Both the position numbers and the translations under genes were made by a program. This document shows positions 59,289 to 64,000 of a DNA stretch of 64,000 nucleotides, in pieces (positions within the stretch are counted from its first letter, which is position 1; each line of letters starts with the position of its first letter). Location of the stretch: assembly GCF_001270745.1 (NCBI RefSeq), contig NZ_KQ434751.1, positions 319,705 through 383,704 of the forward strand, given 5' to 3'. Below the pieces are notes generated by a model. The model worked only from the letters and a program-made list of their open reading frames with translations. It ran no database searches and was not told where the DNA came from. Origin of the DNA: Jiangella muralis (GTDB lineage Bacteria; Actinomycetota; Actinomycetes; Jiangellales; Jiangellaceae).

Positions 59289-59638
59289 TCCCCCGAGCCC
59301 GACTCCGCCTCCAGCGCCGGCGTCAGCTCGTCGACGAGCAGGGTGTCGCGACGGACGGCGCCGCGCCGGTAGGCGGCCCGGCCGACCATGTGCGCCGCCA
59401 CCGGGGCGGTCATCAGCTGGAACATCGCGACGGCCAGCAGCATGCCGACCTCGCTCCAGTCGCGCAGCCGCAGCCCGACGCCGACGAGGATCAGCAGCAG
59501 GCCGAGCACCTGCGGCTTCGTGCCGGCGTGCATGCGGCTGAGCAGGTCCGGGAACCGGATCAGGCCGATCGCGGCGACCAGCGAGAGCACGCACCCCGCC
59601 AGCAGACAGACCGCGGACACGACGTCGAACCAGGTCAC
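59270..59638 (-). CDS. mrpG: Mrp Na+/H+ antiporter subunit G
   Basis: The 122-residue protein has three spans and the MnhG/PhaG signature: AAIGLIRFPDLLSRMHAGTK and GLLLILVGVGLRL, then MFQLMTAPVAAHMVGRAAYR. It is the last subunit of the hetero-oligomeric Mrp antiporter. GTG 59638 overlaps the mrpF stop (GTGA). Confidence 0.93.
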   Translation of the reverse strand: MTWFDVVSAVCLLAGCVLSLVAAIGLIRFPDLLSRMHAGTKPQVLGLLLILVGVGLRLRDWSEVGMLLAVAMFQLMTAPVAAHMVGRAAYRRGAVRRDTLLVDELTPALEAESGSGDQSGRE

Positions 59639-59907
59639 GAGCCCTCCCCCTTGTCGTCGTGGGCGGCGAAGCGGGCGACGCTGACCGAGCCGACGAAGCC
59701 GACCAGCGACAGCACGACCAGGATCGGCAGCGTGGTGGCGTGCCGGTTCAGCGCCGCCTCCAGGCCGAGGCCGGCCACGACGATCGCGATCAGCACGTCC
59801 ATCGCGACCACCCGGTTGAGCATGGTCGGGCCGACGGCCATCCGCGTCAGCACCAGGACGGCGGCGACGCTCAGCATGGCGGCACACACCCAGATCACGA
59901 CGGTCAT
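59635..59907 (-). CDS. mrpF: Mrp Na+/H+ antiporter subunit F
   Basis: The 90-residue protein has three spans with RMAVGPTMLNRVVAMDVLIA, the MnhF/PhaF signature, and VVLSLVGFVGSVSVARF. It is an essential small membrane subunit of the complex. ATG 59907 overlaps the mrpE stop (ATGA). Confidence 0.93.
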   Translation of the reverse strand: MTVVIWVCAAMLSVAAVLVLTRMAVGPTMLNRVVAMDVLIAIVVAGLGLEAALNRHATTLPILVVLSLVGFVGSVSVARFAAHDDKGEGS

Positions 59908-60485
59908 CGGCTCGCCTCCACGTCGGCCCGGTACGCGGCCAGTTCCTCGTCGGACGCCAGCGCCAGCATGACCCGCTCCTCCTGCCGCAGCGCCCGCCGC
60001 CGCGCCACCTCGACGTCGTCCGCGTCACGCACGCCGAGGACGTGCAGGAACAGCGTCGACGTCGACCGGCGGGCCTCGACCACCAGGCTGCCGGGGACGA
60101 GCGACAGCAGCTCGGCGGTGAGCGTCAGGTAGAGGTCGGAGTGGCTGCGCAGGTCGACCTCGATGACGGCGTTCAGCGGCTGCTTCCCGGGCCGCAGCGC
60201 CTGCGCCACGACCTGCGCGCTGGCCACGAACAGCTCGACCACGAACCAGCCGATCAGCACGACCAGCCCGCGCACCCGCAGCTTCCCGCCGAACACGATC
60301 GGCGGCAGCGGGAACACCAGGGTGACGATGACGGCGACGACCAGCCCGGACAGCACGTTCGTCACCGTCAGGCCGCCCCACAGCAGCACCCAGACGGCGG
60401 TCAGCCCGATCAGCATCGGCCACTGCACGCCGGTGCGCCGCGACGGCACGTCGCCGGGCAGGTCGTCGGACGCTTCGCTGGTCAC
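59904..60485 (-). CDS. mrpE: Mrp Na+/H+ antiporter subunit E
   Basis: The 193-residue subunit shows two or three N-terminal spans (LIGLTAVWVLLWGGLTVTNV; GLVVAVIVTLVFPLPP) and the soluble MnhE tail with SLVPGSLVVEARRSTSTLFL and HVLGVRDADDVEVA. GTG 60485 overlaps the mrpD stop (GTGA). Confidence 0.93.
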   Translation of the reverse strand: MTSEASDDLPGDVPSRRTGVQWPMLIGLTAVWVLLWGGLTVTNVLSGLVVAVIVTLVFPLPPIVFGGKLRVRGLVVLIGWFVVELFVASAQVVAQALRPGKQPLNAVIEVDLRSHSDLYLTLTAELLSLVPGSLVVEARRSTSTLFLHVLGVRDADDVEVARRRALRQEERVMLALASDEELAAYRADVEASR

Positions 60486-62080
60486 GGTGCACCTCCCGGC
60501 AGTACGGCCTCGATGTACGGGGTGCGTTCACGCAGGTCGGCGGCGGCGCGGTCGGTGAGGCCGAACAGCGGCCCGGCGAACACCGTCAGCGCGACGCCGA
60601 CGACGAGCAGGACGGCGGCCGGCCCGGCCATCCCGGCCCGCATGGCGACCTTGGCCACCTTGCCGGAGACCCGCCGCGTGTCGGTCCGCACCGGCTTGCC
60701 GTGCAGGTCCGTCGTCGCCCCGCTGGCGACGGCCTCCGCCTCCTCGTCCGTCTCCGGCAACGGCGGCTGCCAGAACGCCCGGTTCCACGCCTTCGCCATG
60801 GCGTACAGCGTCAGCAGGCTGGTGACGACGCTGCCGGCAACCAGCGCGTACGCCAGCCAGCTGCCGTTGTCGACGCCGGCCTGCATGAGCCCCAGCTTGC
60901 CGAGGAACCCGGAGAACGGCGGGATGCCGGCCAGGTTCATCGCCGGGACGAAGAACAGCAGCGCCAGCACCGGCGACAGCCGCGCCAGCCCGCCGAGCCG
61001 TTCCAGCGACGTGCTGCCGCCGCGCCGCTCGATCAGCCCGGCGACGAGGAACAGGTTGGTCTGGATGACGATGTGGTGCACGACGTAGTAGATGGCGCCG
61101 GACAGGCCGTCGTCGCTGGCCAGGGCCACTCCGAAGACCATGTAGCCGATATGGCTGACCAGCGTGAACGACAGCATCCGTTTGAGGTCGTCCTGCGCGA
61201 CGGCGCCGAGGATGCCGATCACCATGGTCAGCAGCGCCGCCCACAGCAGCAGGTCCGACAGCGGGCTATCGGGGAACAGCAACGTCTGCGTCCGGATGAT
61301 CGCGTAGACGCCGACCTTCGTCAGCAGCCCGGCGAACACCGCGGTGACGGGCGCCGGCGCGGTCGGGTAGCTGTCCGGCAGCCACGCCGACAGCGGGAAC
61401 ACCGCCGCCTTGATGGCGAACGCCGTCAGCAGCATCAGCTGCAGCATCAACGCCACCCCGGACGGCAACTCGTCCAGCCGCACGGCCAGCTGGGCCAGGC
61501 TGACGGTGCCGGTGGCGGCGTACACGAGCGCCAGCGCCGTCAGGAACACGATCGACGAGGCGAGGCTGACGACGACGTAGGTGCTGCCGGCCCGGATCCG
61601 GTCGGCCGTGCCGCCCAGCGTGAGCAGCACGTACGACGCGGCCAGCAGGATCTCGAAGCCGACGTACAGGTTGAACAGGTCGCCGGACAGGAACGCGTTG
61701 GACACGCCCGCGACCAGGATCAGGAAGGTCGGATGGTAGATCGACAGGGGCGTGTCGGGCCCGTACTCCACCAGGCCCTGGCTCAGCGAGTACAGCATGA
61801 CGCACAGCGCCACGACCACCGACACCAGCAGCATCAGCGCGGACAGCCGGTCGGCGACCAGCGAGATCCCGATCGGGGCGGGCCAGCCGCCCACGTGCAT
61901 GACCTGCGGGCCGTCGGCGTCGGCGCGGGCCAGCAGGACGGCCGCGATGCCCACTACGAGGGTGAGGACGACGACGCTGACCACGCGCTGCGCCCGGGCC
62001 GAACGGCCCAGCGCGAGCGCCAGCCCGGCGCCGAACAGCGGCAGCACGACGGGCAGCGGAACCAGTGCGGAGGCGTCCAT
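60482..62080 (-). CDS. mrpD: Mrp Na+/H+ antiporter subunit D
   Basis: The 532-residue subunit has about 14 spans and is related to NADH dehydrogenase NuoM/NuoN, with a Lys/Glu-rich transport path (AFAIKAAVFPLSAWLPDSYP; LKRMLSFTLVSHIGYMVFGV). The C-terminal tail is longer than usual, with a charged stretch before the last span. ATG 62080 overlaps the mrpC stop by one base. Confidence 0.94.
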   Translation of the reverse strand: MDASALVPLPVVLPLFGAGLALALGRSARAQRVVSVVVLTLVVGIAAVLLARADADGPQVMHVGGWPAPIGISLVADRLSALMLLVSVVVALCVMLYSLSQGLVEYGPDTPLSIYHPTFLILVAGVSNAFLSGDLFNLYVGFEILLAASYVLLTLGGTADRIRAGSTYVVVSLASSIVFLTALALVYAATGTVSLAQLAVRLDELPSGVALMLQLMLLTAFAIKAAVFPLSAWLPDSYPTAPAPVTAVFAGLLTKVGVYAIIRTQTLLFPDSPLSDLLLWAALLTMVIGILGAVAQDDLKRMLSFTLVSHIGYMVFGVALASDDGLSGAIYYVVHHIVIQTNLFLVAGLIERRGGSTSLERLGGLARLSPVLALLFFVPAMNLAGIPPFSGFLGKLGLMQAGVDNGSWLAYALVAGSVVTSLLTLYAMAKAWNRAFWQPPLPETDEEAEAVASGATTDLHGKPVRTDTRRVSGKVAKVAMRAGMAGPAAVLLVVGVALTVFAGPLFGLTDRAAADLRERTPYIEAVLPGGAP

Positions 62081-62556
62081 CAGCGCTCCCCCTCCGGTCC
62101 GACGCCGGCCGGCTCGCCCTCGGCGGACGGGTCATCGGCGCCTTCCTCGTCCATCGTGCCGCCGGCGCTGTCGTCGTAACTGGACGACACCTCGTCACGA
62201 TCGGCGCGGCGGCGGATCGAGGCGTCCTCGACGTCGTCCTGGACCTCGTCGTTGCCGTTGAGCTGCCAGGCCCGGTAGGCCATGGCCAGCAGGAACGCCG
62301 TCACCCCGAGGGTGATGACGATGGCGGTGAGCACCAGCGCCTGAGGCAACGGGTCGCTCATGTCGTCGACGTCGTTGAGGCCGACGATCGGGGCTCGCCC
62401 GGCCGGCCCGGACGCCACCAGGAACAGCGTGTTGACGCCGTTGCCGATGAGGATGACGCCGACCAGCACGCGGGTCAGGCTGCGCTCGAGCAGCAGGTAC
62501 ACGCCGGCGGCGAACAGCACGCCGACCACGACGATCAGGACCAGGTTCGGGCTCAT
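62080..62556 (-). CDS. mrpC: Mrp Na+/H+ antiporter subunit C
   Basis: The 158-residue NuoK-like subunit has three spans (LVLIVVVGVLFAAGVYLLLE, LTRVLVGVILIGNGVNTLFL, LVLTAIVITLGVTAFLLAMA) and a long acidic, disordered C-terminus (DDVEDASIRRRADRDE, then DEEGADDPSAEGEPAG). ATG 62556 overlaps the mrpAB stop. Confidence 0.93.
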   Translation of the reverse strand: MSPNLVLIVVVGVLFAAGVYLLLERSLTRVLVGVILIGNGVNTLFLVASGPAGRAPIVGLNDVDDMSDPLPQALVLTAIVITLGVTAFLLAMAYRAWQLNGNDEVQDDVEDASIRRRADRDEVSSSYDDSAGGTMDEEGADDPSAEGEPAGVGPEGER

Positions 62557-64000
62557 CGCACCCCCTCCGCGGACTCGATGGACTCGCCGGCGTCGGCGTC
62601 GTCGCCGGCCTGCTTGTCGATGCCGCCGCCGAGGCTGCGCAGTACGTCGAGCATCAGCCCGACGACGACGAGGTAGACGCCGATGTCGAAGAACAGCGAC
62701 GTCACGAAGTGCACCTCACCCACCAGCGGCAGCGAGAAGTCGACGATGGCGCTCTGCAGCACGTCGCCGCCGAAGGCCAGCGGCACCAGCCCGCTGCCGG
62801 TGGCGATGAACAGCCCGATGCCCAGCACCAGGCCGGCGTCGACCGGCGCGGCCTCGTTCAGCTCGTGCCGGCCGCCGGCGAGGTAGCGCACCATCAGCGC
62901 CAGCCCGGCCACCAGGCCGCCGGCGAACCCGCCGCCGGGCGAGTTGTGCCCGACGAACAGCAGGTAGATGGAGAACACGATGACGACGTGGAAGGCCAGC
63001 CGGGTGACCACCTCGAACAGGATCGAGCGGCCCTCGGGCGCCACGGTGCGCCCGGCCCGCAGCCACAGGTTGCGGTGCGGACGGCGATCGGTCGGGGGCG
63101 TCGGCGCGCTGGCGATCGCGTCGTCGGGGCGCCACCGCCCGGTGCGGCCGGTGATGAGGAAGATCAGGCTGGCCACACCGGTCGCGGCGACGACAAGGAC
63201 GGAGATCTCGCCCATCGTGTCCCACGCCCGGATGTCGACCAGCGTGACGTTGACGATGTTGTAGCCGCCGCCGTACGACACGGCCGGCTCGGCGAACCCC
63301 TCGGACACCGGCTCGGCCGTCCGCGCGCCGGACGCGGCCAGCGCCAGCCCGGCCATCACCACGCCGACGGCGACGCCGAGCCCGACCCGCCACCAGCGCG
63401 ACTTCGTCAGCGGCCGGTCGGAGAAGTACGGCGGCAGCCGGCGCAGCACCAGCACGAAGATCACCAGCGTGACGGTCTCGACCAGCACCTGGGTGAGCGC
63501 GAGGTCGGGCGCGCCGTGCAGGATGAACAGCATCGCCATGCCATAGCCGGTGCCGCCGGCCAGCAGCACCGCCTTCAGCCGGCGCCGCGACCGCGCGGCG
63601 ATGATCGCCGACGTGATCATGATCGCGCCCACGACGGCCTGCCCGACGCTGTCCCACGCCCGCACGCCGGGGACGTCCGCCCACAGCTGCTGCGCCATCA
63701 GCACGCCGCCCGGCACCACGACCACCACCAGGAAGATGACGGCGAGGTAGCTGGGCAGCGAACCGCGCTGGGTGGCGCCGGTGACCTCGACGGCGAGCCG
63801 GTCGACGCCGCGCATGATCGTCCGGTACGACGCCTCGGCGTCGGTGCGCGGCGCCAGCGCCGCCTCGACCCGGTCGACCCGGTCGCGCCAGCGGAACAAC
63901 AGGATGCCCACCAGCACCGACGCGATCGACAGCAGCAGCGCGGCGTTGACGCCGTGCCACAGCGCCAGTTCCGGCTCGTGCGCGCCCTCCGGGAACAGCG
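62553..64000 (-). CDS. mrpA: Fused Mrp antiporter subunit A (C-terminal part) and B, cut by the window edge
   Basis: The frame stays open to the window edge, with the last readable upstream part encoding GVNAALLLSIASVLVGILLF. It contains the MrpA C-terminal region (GAIMITSAIIAARSRRRLKA, FILHGAPDLALTQVLVETVT, WDTMGEISVLVVAATGVASL) followed by a MnhB domain (FEVVTRLAFHVVIVFSIYLL, GHNSPGGGFAGGLVAGLALM). A-B fusion is common in actinobacterial Mrp operons. The N-terminal NuoL-like part lies outside the window. This is the first gene seen of a six-gene operon with overlapping starts. Confidence 0.93.
   Translation of the reverse strand, partial: LFPEGAHEPELALWHGVNAALLLSIASVLVGILLFRWRDRVDRVEAALAPRTDAEASYRTIMRGVDRLAVEVTGATQRGSLPSYLAVIFLVVVVVPGGVLMAQQLWADVPGVRAWDSVGQAVVGAIMITSAIIAARSRRRLKAVLLAGGTGYGMAMLFILHGAPDLALTQVLVETVTLVIFVLVLRRLPPYFSDRPLTKSRWWRVGLGVAVGVVMAGLALAASGARTAEPVSEGFAEPAVSYGGGYNIVNVTLVDIRAWDTMGEISVLVVAATGVASLIFLITGRTGRWRPDDAIASAPTPPTDRRPHRNLWLRAGRTVAPEGRSILFEVVTRLAFHVVIVFSIYLLFVGHNSPGGGFAGGLVAGLALMVRYLAGGRHELNEAAPVDAGLVLGIGLFIATGSGLVPLAFGGDVLQSAIVDFSLPLVGEVHFVTSLFFDIGVYLVVVGLMLDVLRSLGGGIDKQAGDDADAGESIESAEGVR

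Overview
The window is about three-quarters GC, densely coded, with GTG/ATG/TTG starts and many 4-base (ATGA or GTGA) gene overlaps. The gene set includes a ParA-ScpA-ScpB-RluB-Cmk-Der row, an LprG/P55-type pair, a DUF222/HNH gene, a SARP regulator and a LppX-type lipoprotein. This is the chromosome of a high-GC actinomycete. The genus cannot be fixed from sequence alone. No rRNA, tRNA, IS element, prophage or CRISPR array was seen.

Layout. 1-6.3 kb: the 5' part of a SARP regulator (cut by the window edge), a decayed flavin/F420-oxidase gene, a TetM/OtrA-like ribosome protection GTPase, a DUF222-HNH gene and an AlkZ-like winged-helix protein. 6.4-16.7 kb: a nearly unbroken minus-strand chain ald-xerD-parA-scpA-scpB-rluB-aroH-tyrA-cmk-plsC-der-ATP-dependent ligase (chromosome segregation, rRNA modification, tyrosine/phenylalanine branch, nucleotide and lipid functions). 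16.9-20.4 kb: a small membrane protein, a NUDIX hydrolase, rsmB and fmt.

20.4-44.5 kb is accessory and catabolic. It holds a ring-opening amidohydrolase (barbiturase/cyanurate hydrolase family) with a carbamate kinase and an M48 protease. An AT-richer HEPN/MNT toxin-antitoxin islet follows, then a CaiB CoA-transferase, a lipoprotein carbonic anhydrase and an MHYT sensor. Next comes an ArsR-hyuA-hyuB operon with a divergent MFS exporter, a CAP-lectin protein and a stand-alone TipAS-like protein. The region ends with HxlR/LLM-oxidoreductase and MerR units, a nitrilase-family hydrolase, and a CoxG/molybdenum-hydroxylase operon led by a UraA-type permease. Read together, the permease, hydroxylase, ring-opening amidohydrolase and C-N hydrolases could make an oxidative pyrimidine-type degradation route (uracil to barbiturate to ureidomalonate). 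The two halves lie about 16 kb apart, so this is an inference.

44.7-64 kb: a LolA-like secreted protein divergent from an OmpR-type two-component pair, three tandem paralogous membrane proteins with leaderless-looking starts, and topoisomerase IV subunit A. A TetR/DHA2 efflux unit has two identical operators. An LprG-P55-like lipoprotein/MFS operon follows, then a sucrase/ferredoxin-like protein, a second beta-carbonic anhydrase and a GNAT enzyme. The window ends in a minus-strand Mrp (MrpAB-C-D-E-F-G) Na+/H+ antiporter operon that runs off the right edge.
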